A DNA stretch of 64,000 nt, taken from the NCBI RefSeq assembly GCF_008087085.1, contig NZ_VIYJ01000012.1, positions 62,001 to 126,000 on the forward strand. The letters are read 5' to 3'. Below, piece by piece: positions 24,013 through 33,005 of the stretch. The number at the start of each line of letters is the position of its first letter. Position 1 is the stretch's first letter. The position numbers and the translations under genes were made by a program. This DNA comes from Nocardioides rubriscoriae. GTDB lineage: Bacteria > Actinomycetota > Actinomycetes > Propionibacteriales > Nocardioidaceae. The notes under the pieces were generated by a model. It was not told the origin of the DNA, did not search any database, and was given only the letters and a program-made list of their open reading frames with translations.

Positions 24013-25394
24013 CAGCGGGCCTGCGCCAGGGCGATCAGGGCGTCGACGTCGAGGTGCTCCTCGACCAGCGCGCCGAGCAGGTCGAGGCGCCGCTCGCGTG
24101 CGGCGGGGAACGACGCGGCGGAGCGGATCCCCAGTGCCTGCTGGAGATAGTCGGCGCGGTGGTCGTCGTCCTCGAGCCGGCCGTGCACCATCGTGGCGGT
24201 CACGTGACCACGCTCGTGCTCCCCGGTGACCCGGCCGTGGTGGATCTCGTAGCCGGCCGGCTCGTGCACCCGCAGCACCTTGTCGTGGCCGAACTCCGTG
24301 ACCTGGTCGAGCAGGCCGAGCCCGTCGACCGTCGACGGCGGGCCCTCGACGCCGCGCGGGTCGGCGATGGTCCGGCCGAGCATCTGGGCCCCGCCGCAGA
24401 TGCCGAGCACCGGGCGCCCGGCCGCGGCGTGCCGCAGGACCGCGGCGTCGAGGCCGCGCTCGCGCAGCCAGGCCAGGTCACTGATGGTCGCGCGGGTGCC
24501 GGGCAGCACCACGAGGTCGGCGTCGGCCAGGCCCTGCGGGGTCGACACGAGCACGACGTCGAGGTCGGGCTCGAGCCCGAGGGCGTCGACGTCGGTGAAG
24601 TTGCTGATGCGCGGCAGCCGCACCACCGCGACCCGGCGCGCCCCGCCGCCCGAGGTGCGCGCCTCGAGGTCGAGGGCGTCCTCGCTGTCGAGCCACAGGT
24701 CCGGGCGCCACGGCAGCACGCCGTGCACGGGCCGGCCGGTGCGTCGTACGAGCTCGTCGAGGCCTGGCTGCAGCAGGCCGAGGTCGCCGCGGAACTTGTT
24801 GACCACCCAGCCCGCCAGCAGCCGCGCGTCACTGTCGTCGAGCAGCGCCAGGGTGCCGACGAACGCGGCGAACACTCCCCCGCGGTCGATGTCGCCGACG
24901 ACCACCGTGGGCAGCCGCGCGTGCTGCGCGAGGCCCATGTTGACGTAGTCGCTGGAGCGCAGGTTGACCTCCGCCGGGCTCCCCGCGCCCTCCGCCACGA
25001 CCATCTCGTAGCGCGAGGCCAGGTCGTCGTACGCCGCGTGGGCGGCCGCCGCGAGGTGCCGTCGGCCGTCGACGAAGTCGGTGGCCTCGACCGAACCAGC
25101 GGGCTGCCCCATCACCACGACGTGGCTGCGGCGCTCACCGCCGGGCTTGAGCAGCACGGGGTTCATGGCGACCTCGGGCACGGCGCGCGCCGCGACCGCC
25201 TGGATCCACTGCGCGCGCCCCATCTCACCTGCTGTGCCGGCTGCGTCGACGACGACCATCGAGTTGTTGCTCATGTTCTGCGCCTTGTAGGGCGCCACCT
25301 TCACGCCCCGGTCGGCCAGCGCCCGGCACAGCCCGGTCGTCACCACCGACTTGCCGGCGTCCGACGTGGTGCCGGCGACCAGCAGCCCGCTCAC
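24009..25394 (-). CDS. cobQ: cobyric acid synthase
   Basis: A 461-residue amidotransferase that adds four amides to adenosylcobyrinic a,c-diamide. The N-terminal ATPase (AGTTSDAGKSVVTTGLCRAL; YKAQNMSNNSMV; EGAGSPAEVNLR) is followed by a C-terminal glutaminase with Cys in LGICGGAQMLG and His in GYEIHHGRV. The start is set at GTG 25394, where similarity begins. Upstream in-frame codons lie in a repeat element. Confidence 0.95.
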   Translation of the reverse strand: MSGLLVAGTTSDAGKSVVTTGLCRALADRGVKVAPYKAQNMSNNSMVVVDAAGTAGEMGRAQWIQAVAARAVPEVAMNPVLLKPGGERRSHVVVMGQPAGSVEATDFVDGRRHLAAAAHAAYDDLASRYEMVVAEGAGSPAEVNLRSSDYVNMGLAQHARLPTVVVGDIDRGGVFAAFVGTLALLDDSDARLLAGWVVNKFRGDLGLLQPGLDELVRRTGRPVHGVLPWRPDLWLDSEDALDLEARTSGGGARRVAVVRLPRISNFTDVDALGLEPDLDVVLVSTPQGLADADLVVLPGTRATISDLAWLRERGLDAAVLRHAAAGRPVLGICGGAQMLGRTIADPRGVEGPPSTVDGLGLLDQVTEFGHDKVLRVHEPAGYEIHHGRVTGEHERGHVTATMVHGRLEDDDHRADYLQQALGIRSAASFPAARERRLDLLGALVEEHLDVDALIALAQARW

Positions 25395-25414
25395 GACGGC
25401 CGGCCCGTGGTGGT

Positions 25415-25487
25415 GGTGTCGAGGCTCGTCGCCAGCGCTCCTCGCACCTCGACCACCGTGGACGACCCACCCCACGGTGGTCGAGGA
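25415..25487. repeat. palindromic intergenic repeat copy 2 (cobF-cobQ gap)
   Basis: A unit from ggtgtcgaggctcgtcg to ctcgcacctcgaccacc (25415-25457), followed by an inverted partner ccacggtggtcgagg (25473-25487). The two together can fold into a long hairpin. It sits in the 235-bp gap between cobF and cobQ and interrupts the otherwise tightly packed cobN-cobF-cobQ-cobK strand. No other feature is seen in 25488-25629. Confidence 0.7.
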
Positions 25488-25629
25488 GGTCGCCCGCGAT
25501 CGTCACGAGACCACACCACCGCAACCGACCCACCCAGGCCGACCCCCACCTGCGGCCGCATTGTCTCGTGACGGTTGCTGGCGCAGCCTCCTCGACCGAC
25601 GTCCTGGCCGGTCAGCGCACCCGCGACCA

Positions 25630-26412
25630 TCACAGCCGCCGCAGCAGGTAGATGTCCATCACCCAACCGGCCGCCTCGCGCGCCCGCTCCCGCGCGACCT
25701 CGATCGCGCGGAGCACGTCACCGACCCGGCCGGCGACGAGCTCCTCGGAGGCCGTGCCGAGGTTGCCGCCCCACCAGATCTGCCAGTCCTCGAGGCCGTC
25801 GAGCTCGATGACCCGGTTGAGCATGACGACCAGGTTGTCCTGGCCCGCGTCGATCGCCTGGCGCAGCAGGCGGCCGGAGGTGACGTGGAGCGGCTGGCCG
25901 ACCTCGTGCAGCACGACCCGGTGCCGGGCGGCGAGCAGCTGGAGGCTGGAGATGCCCGGGATGACGTCGATGGCGAGCTCGAGGCGGCCGCGACGCGCGA
26001 CCCGTTCGAGCACCCGGATCGTCGAGTCGTAGAAGGCCGGGTCGCCCCAGACCAGGAACCCCGCGTCCCCCTCGTGCGCGAGCAGGGCCTTCTCGTAGGC
26101 CAGCGACCGGGCCTCGTGCCACGCCTCGACGACGGCCTCGTACTCCTCCTGGGTGCCGGTGCGCTCGGGCGCACGCTCGCGGGCCGGGTCCTTGATGCGG
26201 ACGACGACGGGCTCGAAGCCCAGGTGGCGCCGGAGCAGCCGGCCCCGCGCCGCCACGAGCGGGTCGGGCATCCCGCCGCGAGGCGACTTGTCGGAGACCA
26301 CGAAGAAGGCAACGCTGCGCATCGCGCTCAGCGCCTCGACCGTCACCTGATCGGGGTCACCGGGGCCGACGCCGATCACCCGGACCCGCTTGGGTCCCCC
26401 CACCTCAACCAC
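25630..26412 (-). CDS. cobF: precorrin-6A synthase (deacetylating)
   Basis: A 260-residue CobF that methylates C1 and releases the acetyl group of precorrin-5. This step is specific to the aerobic route. Visible: VIGVGPGDPDQVTVEALSAM (tetrapyrrole methylase N-terminus), FFVVSDKSP, FLVWGDPAFYDSTIRVLERV, DVIPGISSLQLLAARHRV and a DNLVVMLN segment. Its GTG lies 8 bp inside the 3' end of cobN, so the two are coupled under the cobN riboswitch. Confidence 0.94.
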   Translation of the reverse strand: MVEVGGPKRVRVIGVGPGDPDQVTVEALSAMRSVAFFVVSDKSPRGGMPDPLVAARGRLLRRHLGFEPVVVRIKDPARERAPERTGTQEEYEAVVEAWHEARSLAYEKALLAHEGDAGFLVWGDPAFYDSTIRVLERVARRGRLELAIDVIPGISSLQLLAARHRVVLHEVGQPLHVTSGRLLRQAIDAGQDNLVVMLNRVIELDGLEDWQIWWGGNLGTASEELVAGRVGDVLRAIEVARERAREAAGWVMDIYLLRRL

Positions 26413-29400
26413 CGTTGCGGTCCTCGAGGTCGCCCTCGAGCTCGAGGTAGACCTGCTGCATGGCCGCCATCACCGCGGCGTCCGGCTCGGCCCACAACCC
26501 GCGGTCGGCGGCCTCGTGCAGCTTCTCGACGATGCCGCGCAGCGCCCAGGGGTTGGACTTCCTCATGAACTCCTGGTTGGTGGCGTCGAGCACGTACTCC
26601 TTCGCCAGGGTGTCGTACATCCAATCGTGCACGACGCCCGCGGTCGCGTCGAAACCGAAGAGGTAGTCGACGGTGGCGGCGAGCTCGAAGGCGCCCTTGT
26701 AGCCATGGCGCTGCATCGCGCCGATCCAGCGCGGGTTGACCACCCGGGAGCGGAAGACCCGGTTGGTCTCCTCCTGCAGGGTGCGGGTGCGGACGGCGTC
26801 GGGGGTGGTGGAGTCACCGACGTAGGCCCTCGGGTCGGCGCCGGTCAGCGCGCGCACGGTGGCGATCATCCCGCCGTGGTACTGGAAGTAGTCGTCGCTG
26901 TCGGCGATGTCGTGCTCACGGGTGTCGATGTTCTTGGCGGCTACCTTGATGCGCTTGTAGTTGGCCTCCATGTCAGCCGCGGCCGGGGCGCCGTCGAGCC
27001 CGCGGCCGTAGGCGAAACCGCCCCACGCCGTGTAGACCTCGGCGAGGTCGTGGTCGTCGCGCCAGGTGCCGGACTCGACGACCTGCAGGATGCCCGCGCC
27101 GTAGGACCCCGGCTTGGAGCCGAAGATGCGCGTGGTCGCCCGGCGTTCGTCGCCGTGCTCCTCGAGGTCGCGGAGCATGTGGGCGCGCACGTAGTTGTGC
27201 TCGGGCGGCTCGTCGAGGGCGGCCACGAGCCGCACCGCGTCGTCGAGCATCGCGACGACGTGGGGGAAGGCGTCGCGGAAGAACCCCGAGATGCGCACGG
27301 TGACGTCGATGCGCGGTCGCCCCAGCTCCTCGAGCGGTACGACGCGCAGGTCGCCGACGCGGCGCGAGGCCTCGTCCCACTCGGGCCGCACGCCGAGCAG
27401 CGCCAGCACCTCGGCCACGTCGTCGCCGGAGGTGCGCATCGCCGAGGTGCCCCACACCGACAGACCGACGGAGGTGGGGTGCTCGCCGGTGTCGTCGAGG
27501 TAGCGCTGGACCAGCGACTCCGCCATCGCGGCCCCGGTCTGCCAGGCCAGCCGCGAGGGCACCGCACGCGGGTCGACGGTGTAGAAGTTGCGCCCGGTCG
27601 GCAGCACGTTGACCAGCCCACGCAGGGGCGAGCCGCTGGGCCCGGCCGGCACGAAACCCCCGTCGAGGGCGTGCAGCACGGCGTCGAGCTCGTCGGTGGT
27701 GCGGGCGAGTCTCGGCACCACCTGGGTGGCGGCGAAGGCCAGCACCCGCTGGACCTCGGGGTCGTCGTGAGCAGTGCTCGCTGCGGCCAGGGACCAGCCG
27801 GCGTCGTCCATGTGCCGCACCAGCGCCTGCGCCTGCGCCTCGATCTCGTCGACCGCCGTGGTTTCCTCCGCACCCTCCTTGAGACCCAGGGCCGCGCGCA
27901 GCCCGGGGACCGCCTGCTCCTGGCCGCCGAAGACCTGTGCCGCGCGCAGGATCGCCAGCACCAGGTTGACCCGCGCCTCGCCTGCGGGCGCCTGACCGAG
28001 CACGTGCAGGCCGTCGCGGATCTGGGCGTCCTTGATCTCGCAGAGCCAGCCGTCGACGTGCATGATGAAGTCGTCGAAGGACTCGTCGTCGGGCTGCTCC
28101 TCCAGACCGAGGTCGCGGTGCATCTCCGCGGCGTGCATGAGCTGCCAGATCTCCCCGCGGATCGCCGGCAGCTTGGCGGGGTCCATCGCGGCGATGTTGG
28201 CGTGCTCGTCGAGCAGCTGCTCCAGTCGGGCGATGTCGCCGTAGGACTCGGCGCGCGCCATCGGCGGGATCAGGTGGTCGACGATCGTCGCGTGGGCACG
28301 GCGCTTGGCCTGCGCGCCCTCACCCGGGTCGTTGACCAGGAACGGGTAGACCAGCGGCAGGTCGGCGATCGCCGCGTCGGTCGCGCACGAAGCTGAGAGA
28401 GCAGCGTTCTTGCCGGGCAGCCACTCCATCGACCCGTGCTTGCCGAGGTGGACCACGGCGTGGGCACCGAAGCCGTGCCGGATCCACCGGTAGGCCGCGA
28501 GGTAGTGGTGGGTCACCGCGAGGTCGGGGTCGTGGTAGATCGCGATCGGGTTCTCCCCGAAGCCCCGCGGCGGCTGGATCAGCAGCACCACGTTGCCGGC
28601 CTGGATGGTCGCGAGCACGATCTCACCCGCGTCGTTGACGAACAGGCTGCCGGGCGCTTCGCCCCAGGCCCCGACCATGGCGGCCTTGAGGTCGGCGGGC
28701 AGGTCGGCGGTCCAGGCGTCGTACTGCGCACGGGTGACGCGCACGTGCGCGTCGGTGAGCTGGGCGTTGGTGAGCCACTCCTCGTCCTGGCCACCGGCGG
28801 CGATCAGCGCGTGGATGAGCGCGTCGCCGGCCTCGGTGTCGTCCTCGAGCTCGAGGCCCGGGATGTCGCCGGGCGCCCCGAGGTCGTAGCCGGCGTCTCG
28901 CATCCGGCGCAGCAGCCGCACCGTCGACACCGGGGTGTCGAGGCCGACGGCGTTGCCGACCCGGCTGTGCTTGGTGGGGTACGCCGACAGCATCAGCGCG
29001 ACCTTGCGCTCGGCGGGCGGGGTGTGGCGCAGCCGGGCGTGGTTGACCGCGATCCGCGCGACCCGGTCGCACCGCTCGGGGTCGGCGACGTATCGCGGCA
29101 GGCCGTCGGCGTCGATCTCCTTGAACGAGAACGGCACCGTGATGATGCGGCCGTCGAACTCCGGGATCGCGATCTGCGTCGCGGAGTCCATCGGCGTGAC
29201 CCCGTCGTCGGAGGCCTCCCAGTCGGCGCGGCTGCTGGTGAGGCAGAGCCCCTGCAGGACAGGGATGTCGAGCGCCGCCATCCGCTCGACGTCCCACGCC
29301 TCGTCGTCGCCGCCGGCGCTCGCCCCGGCCGGGGTGCTGCCCCCGGCCGCCAGGACGGTGACCACGAGGGCGTCGAGGCGGCCCAGCGCCTCGTAGAGCT

Positions 29401-30007
29401 CATCGGGTGCAGAGCGCAGCGAGCCGGCGTACACCGGGACGCCGACGGCGAGCCCGGTCGCGTCGATGGCGGCGACCAGGGCGTCGACGAAGGCGGTGTT
29501 GCCGCTGGCCTGGTGGGCCCGGTAGTAGAGCACCCCCACCTTCGGCAGTCCCCCCAGCTCGGACGGCGGTGCCGAGGCGCCCCAGCCCCACGCCGGGATC
29601 GCCGCCGGCGCCTCGAACCCCTCGCCGGTGAGCAGCACGGTGTCGGACAGGAACCGGTGCAGCTGGGCGAGGTTGTCGGGGCCGCCCTCAGCGAGGTAGC
29701 GGTGGGCCTCGGCGGCCACGCCGATCGGTACCGACGACAGCTCCATCAGCTCGGCACTCGGCTGCTGCTCACCGCCCAGCACCACCATCGGCATCCCCGT
29801 GGCCCGGATCCGGGCGAACCCGGAGCACAGGTCCTGCGGCGACCCGAGCACGCGGCCGACGACGAGGTCGCAGCCCTCGATGATCTCGGCCATCGACTGG
29901 TGCCCGGGGCGGGCGGGGTTGGCCCACACCCAGTCGGCGCCCAGGGCGCCCGCGGCCCTGGCTGAGAGCAGATCGGTGTCAGAGGTGGACAGCAACGCGA
30001 AGCGCAT
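26405..30007 (-). CDS. cobN: cobaltochelatase subunit CobN
   Basis: A 1200-residue CobN/BchH-type large chelatase subunit that binds hydrogenobyrinate a,c-diamide and receives Co. Family blocks include PVLQGLCLTSSRADWEASDDG, HKHSRVGNAVGLDTP-like (YPTKHSRVGNAVGLDTP), LLIQPPRGFGENPIAIYHD, AVVHLGKHGSMEWLPGK, NFYTVDPRAVPSRLAW and LGVRPEWDEASRRV. Length is close to other CobN proteins. ATG 30007 is preceded by AGGAGA. Transcribed under a cobalamin riboswitch with cobF. Confidence 0.95.
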   Translation of the reverse strand: MRFALLSTSDTDLLSARAAGALGADWVWANPARPGHQSMAEIIEGCDLVVGRVLGSPQDLCSGFARIRATGMPMVVLGGEQQPSAELMELSSVPIGVAAEAHRYLAEGGPDNLAQLHRFLSDTVLLTGEGFEAPAAIPAWGWGASAPPSELGGLPKVGVLYYRAHQASGNTAFVDALVAAIDATGLAVGVPVYAGSLRSAPDELYEALGRLDALVVTVLAAGGSTPAGASAGGDDEAWDVERMAALDIPVLQGLCLTSSRADWEASDDGVTPMDSATQIAIPEFDGRIITVPFSFKEIDADGLPRYVADPERCDRVARIAVNHARLRHTPPAERKVALMLSAYPTKHSRVGNAVGLDTPVSTVRLLRRMRDAGYDLGAPGDIPGLELEDDTEAGDALIHALIAAGGQDEEWLTNAQLTDAHVRVTRAQYDAWTADLPADLKAAMVGAWGEAPGSLFVNDAGEIVLATIQAGNVVLLIQPPRGFGENPIAIYHDPDLAVTHHYLAAYRWIRHGFGAHAVVHLGKHGSMEWLPGKNAALSASCATDAAIADLPLVYPFLVNDPGEGAQAKRRAHATIVDHLIPPMARAESYGDIARLEQLLDEHANIAAMDPAKLPAIRGEIWQLMHAAEMHRDLGLEEQPDDESFDDFIMHVDGWLCEIKDAQIRDGLHVLGQAPAGEARVNLVLAILRAAQVFGGQEQAVPGLRAALGLKEGAEETTAVDEIEAQAQALVRHMDDAGWSLAAASTAHDDPEVQRVLAFAATQVVPRLARTTDELDAVLHALDGGFVPAGPSGSPLRGLVNVLPTGRNFYTVDPRAVPSRLAWQTGAAMAESLVQRYLDDTGEHPTSVGLSVWGTSAMRTSGDDVAEVLALLGVRPEWDEASRRVGDLRVVPLEELGRPRIDVTVRISGFFRDAFPHVVAMLDDAVRLVAALDEPPEHNYVRAHMLRDLEEHGDERRATTRIFGSKPGSYGAGILQVVESGTWRDDHDLAEVYTAWGGFAYGRGLDGAPAAADMEANYKRIKVAAKNIDTREHDIADSDDYFQYHGGMIATVRALTGADPRAYVGDSTTPDAVRTRTLQEETNRVFRSRVVNPRWIGAMQRHGYKGAFELAATVDYLFGFDATAGVVHDWMYDTLAKEYVLDATNQEFMRKSNPWALRGIVEKLHEAADRGLWAEPDAAVMAAMQQVYLELEGDLEDRNGG

Positions 30008-30042
30008 GGTTTCTCCTGGGGTTCTCGCCCCTGTCGGTGGAG

Positions 30043-30171
30043 GTCCCGTGGCCAGTGTCTGGCTGCGCCGGCCTCCCCGTGTCGTGCGTGTCGTGCTGGT
30101 CGTACGAGGAGGTCCGGCGTCACAGTGGCGGAACCGCCCCGGAGTCACACCGGGTTCCTGCTCCACGAGAC
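30043..30171 (-). promoter_or_regulatory. cobalamin riboswitch upstream of cobN
   Basis: On the minus strand the order is GGAACCCGGTGTGACTCCG, GGCGGTTCCGCCACTGTGACGCCGG, then GCAGCCAGACACTGGCC. A 9-bp outer helix pairs 30163-30171 with 30043-30051. Between the aptamer and the ATG at 30007 lies ggggcgagaacccc, a small hairpin next to the ribosome-binding site that could act as expression platform. Confidence 0.92.
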
Positions 30172-30326
30172 GTGTCCGCGCAGCGTAGCCCGCCCCGGCG
30201 TCTCCTCCGAGGTCCGCCTCAGGATCGGTCGGTAGCGTCGGGACATGAGCCTGCCGAGCAAGCTGACCACGTCCGGGATCGCCGCCAAGCACAAGCTGCG
30301 CTGAGTGGTGCCCGGCCCACGTCCGT

Positions 30327-31253
30327 CTAGCGACCTGGATGGGGGCGCAGCCGGAAGACGAGGATGCCGAGGTAGGTGTCCATCCACCGCTGCTTGTGCG
30401 GGTGGCGGCGCCGGTCGTCGTCCGACAGCTGGGGCTCGACGGCGGTCTCGACCCACAGCCCGGCTGCACTGAAGACGGTGAGCAGGTCGGCGATCGTGGA
30501 GGGCTGCTTGTGGAGCCTGACCTGGTCGTTCCACCCGGTGGCGTAGGAGAAGCGCTCGGTCGAGTAGTACTCCTCGCCCAGCGAGGTCCCGTTGAGCTCG
30601 GTCCGCTCCACGGCGTACCGGATGGGGTGCGTCCTGGTCAGCAGGACGAACCCGTCGTCGGTGAGCAGCGAACGCGCGGTCCGCAGGGTGCGGACCGGGT
30701 CGGTCGCGTAGCCGAAGGACTGCAGGAACAGGACCCGGTCGAACGTCCGGCCCGCGACTCCCGGGATCGACTCAAGCTCGTTGAGATCGCACTGGACGAG
30801 CTCCGGGTCGGGGGCCGCGGCACCACCTTCACCACCGTCACCGACGAAGTGGCCGCTGACGTCGACGCCTACGCAGGCCCTGGCCCCGGCACGTACGAGC
30901 TCGACGAGCTTGCTCCCGTCGCCGCAGCCGACGTCGAGCACCGAGCGTCCTGTCACGTCACCGAGGACCTCTTTGGGCGGCCACTCGACCAGACGGTCCA
31001 GCGAGTCCTCGCGTCCCCGGGCCCGCTCGTAGTGCGGTGCCAGCGTGACCCACGGCTGCTCCGCACCAGCACCGACGTCGTCCGGGTCCTCACGCTGGGT
31101 CGTGTGCTCGTGCGCCAGGATCCCCATGACCAGGTCGTCGCGCCAGGTGCCGTCGACGAGCGCGGCCTCGCGCTCACGGCCCTCCTCACGGAAGCCGCAC
31201 CTGCGGTAGCAGGCGATCGCGCGGGCGTTGTCGGCGAGCACCCGCAGGTCCAC
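30327..31253 (-). CDS. SAM-dependent methyltransferase joined to the end of a GNAT domain
   Basis: The class I methyltransferase domain is clear from about residue 90 onward: motif I VLDVGCGDGSKLVEL, VGVDVSG, FDRVLFLQSFGYATDP and LLTDDGFVLLTRTHPI. The first ~50 residues (LADNARAIACYRRCGFREEG; WRDDLVMGIL) are the C-terminal part of a GNAT acetyltransferase whose N-terminal part lies upstream in another frame (31254-31651). No good start separates the two domains; ATG 31127 or GTG 31253 could serve. Either a fusion enzyme with a 1-nt frameshift or a methyltransferase carrying a GNAT remnant. Substrate unknown. Confidence 0.7.
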   Translation of the reverse strand: MDLRVLADNARAIACYRRCGFREEGREREAALVDGTWRDDLVMGILAHEHTTQREDPDDVGAGAEQPWVTLAPHYERARGREDSLDRLVEWPPKEVLGDVTGRSVLDVGCGDGSKLVELVRAGARACVGVDVSGHFVGDGGEGGAAAPDPELVQCDLNELESIPGVAGRTFDRVLFLQSFGYATDPVRTLRTARSLLTDDGFVLLTRTHPIRYAVERTELNGTSLGEEYYSTERFSYATGWNDQVRLHKQPSTIADLLTVFSAAGLWVETAVEPQLSDDDRRRHPHKQRWMDTYLGILVFRLRPHPGR

Positions 31254-31651
31254 GCGGTGCAGCCCAGGACGCCGAACGCGTGGTCCAGGACGAGCCGGGT
31301 CACCTCGGTCCCGAGCCCCCGGCCGAGCAGGGCCGGGTCGAGCAGACCCACGGCGTACGTCGCCCGGCGGTCGTCCTCGTTCAGCGAGTGCAGTCGGGCG
31401 GTCCCGACGAAGCGTCCGCCGACCTCGACCGCCCAGCTGTGCGGGTCGTCGTCGCCGCGCGCGTGGCCGAGCCAGTCCCGCGCATCCTCCAGGCTCATCG
31501 CCTGGTGACCGTCCCAGTCGGGCGACCCGCCGAAGGCGCGCACGATGTCGGCCTCGCGACCCAGCGCCGCCCGCTCCTCGGCATCGCTGTCCCGGAATGG
31601 ACGCAGCGTCACGCGTGCCGATCGCAGGACGGTGCCAGCCAAGCCGTTCAT
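31100..31651 (-). pseudogene. GNAT acetyltransferase domain split by a 1-nt frameshift
   Basis: From ATG 31651 the sequence reads as a RimJ/RimL-type GNAT: RSARVTLRPFRDSDAEERAA, WAVEVGGRFVGTARLH, and the acetyl-CoA region LLGRGLGTEVTRLVLDHAF. At about 31258-31266 a G-G-G-C-T-G-C run lacks one base relative to the expected GLHRVDLRVLADN. The acetyltransferase C-terminus therefore continues in the +1 frame, in the downstream methyltransferase gene. A sequencing error, a natural lesion, or programmed frameshifting cannot be told apart from the sequence alone. Confidence 0.65.
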
Positions 31652-31686
31652 GGGTGCACGCTACGTCGTGCGCCCCGCCCCGGAGG

Positions 31687-32244
31687 TCAGGCGGGCAACG
31701 TGGCCAGCAGGCGTCGGTAGGTGGTCTCCACGTCTCCGTCCGTGCTCTCGACGACGACGGCGTCCGGACGCGTCTGCGTCAGCGCTCGAAGCGCTTCGTG
31801 CCGTGCGCGGAGGGCGTCGTCACCGCCCTGGGCAGCGACGACCGCGCGGACCCGGGCGTGCCAGGGGTCGTCGGGCTCGTCGTGCCCCCGCCGGTGGAAC
31901 CGACTGATCGCCCGATCCATGTCGTCGTCCATCAGGATCCGCTCGACGAAACGGGCGCCCGAGCGCACGGCGCAGGCCTCGAAGTGGGCCACCTCGCCAG
32001 GGTCGACGAGCAGCTGCGGGAGCACGACGTCGCGACCGCTTGCGAGGTAGCCCTCGATCATCCCGATGGCCGCAGGCCGGATCAGTGCTCCCGCCCGCAC
32101 GAAGTCGTCCGACCACCCACCGATGAGGGTGCGCAGCACGTCGATGTCGCAGTTGAGCACGCCCGGGTGCTCGTCGACGTACCGCCGCGCGATCGTGGAC
32201 TTGCCGATGCCCGGCGGGCCGTTGAGGTGCAACAGGAACGCCAC
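31687..32244 (-). CDS. small AAA/P-loop kinase-like protein
   Basis: A 185-residue P-loop protein with Walker A NGPPGIGKSTIARRYV (about residues 8-23), CDID after strand 2, and a DMDRAISRFHRRG lid-like segment. It resembles the adenylyl/zeta-type and chloramphenicol-phosphotransferase-like small kinases, but the substrate cannot be assigned. It lies just upstream of the GNAT-methyltransferase gene on the same strand, 35 bp apart. Confidence 0.78.
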   Translation of the reverse strand: MAFLLHLNGPPGIGKSTIARRYVDEHPGVLNCDIDVLRTLIGGWSDDFVRAGALIRPAAIGMIEGYLASGRDVVLPQLLVDPGEVAHFEACAVRSGARFVERILMDDDMDRAISRFHRRGHDEPDDPWHARVRAVVAAQGGDDALRARHEALRALTQTRPDAVVVESTDGDVETTYRRLLATLPA

Positions 32245-32385
32245 GCGGCGGACGGTACCGCTGGAGGCGCACGAGGGCGGGCTGTCGCAGTCTCCACCGC
32301 TCCACCAAGAGCGCGACCGGTGGCGCGAGCACTGGTCGCGGCGTGGTCGGGCGGAGCCCTCCTGGCGGCAAAGTCGGGCACCCCG

Positions 32386-32524
32386 CTGGTTGAGGTGCGA
32401 GGCCGCCCGCGGCCGAGCCTCGAAACCACCGCAGCCGGCGCTGCCAAGGCGGGCACGGGTTGGCAGGGTCGCTCACCGGGTCTCGAGGCTCCTCGCTGGC
32501 GCTCGTCGCACCTCGACCAGCGTC
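32386..32524. repeat. inverted pair of palindromic repeats (copies 3 and 4)
   Basis: Copy 3 (32386-32430, ctggttgaggtgcgagg...gagcctcgaaaccacc) lies in reverse orientation. Copy 4 (32479-32524, ggtctcgaggctcctcg...cgcacctcgaccagcg) lies in forward orientation, about 50 bp apart. This accounts for the centre of the 404-bp gap between 32245 and 32648. The flanks (32245-32385 and 32525-32648) show no gene or RNA that I recognise. Confidence 0.72.
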
Positions 32525-32648
32525 GGGTGGGCGCGCCTGACTCTCGGCAGTTCCGGGCGCACGTCCGACGCCTGGATCGCCTCCACAGGACAGCCGAAGT
32601 GGCACCGTGACCGTCGGCGCCTGCGCTCGTCGCATGGTCGCGGACGTC

Positions 32649-33005
32649 TCACTGGCCGTAGGACAGCCTGAGGTCGCCGAACAGCAGCCGGTTGAGCCGA
32701 TGACGCAGGTGGTTGGTCGTGGCCTCGTCCGGCATCTCGTCCGGCGTGAGCAGGGTGAAACCGAGCGCTGTCTCCAGACCCACCCGGGAGAGGTCGAGGT
32801 AGATCTCGTCGTCAGGCCGGCCGGGCCACAGCGACGACCAGACCACGCGTGTCGGTGCGGTCGCCGACACCACCGTCGGGTCCACCTCGTCGGCCAGGAG
32901 GTCCAGCCAGGCCCGCGCGCCCGGTCGTCGGGGCTCGACCAGCGACGCCCACACGACGTGCGCCGGCGCCGGCAGCCTCCGGGTCCGTGACCCGATCTCG
33001 ATCAC
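32649..33005 (-). CDS. SRPBCC-fold protein (polyketide-cyclase-like)
   Basis: A 118-residue protein with an N-terminal RTRRLPAPAHVVWASLVEP strand-helix typical of SRPBCC/START-like ligand-binding domains. A mid-region VVSATAPTRVVWSSLWPG and a C-terminal helix (HLRHRLNRLLFGDLR) follow. Function unknown; such proteins bind small hydrophobic ligands. GTG 33005 overlaps the stop of the upstream acetyltransferase (GTGA), so the two are probably coexpressed. Confidence 0.7.
   Translation of the reverse strand: MIEIGSRTRRLPAPAHVVWASLVEPRRPGARAWLDLLADEVDPTVVSATAPTRVVWSSLWPGRPDDEIYLDLSRVGLETALGFTLLTPDEMPDEATTNHLRHRLNRLLFGDLRLSYGQ

Noticed and set aside
30245..30304. 19-codon plus-strand frame (MSLPSKLTTSGIAAKHKLR) divergent from the cobN riboswitch
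   Set aside because: Possible remnant or leader peptide, but too short and without recognised homology or neighbouring gene to support it.
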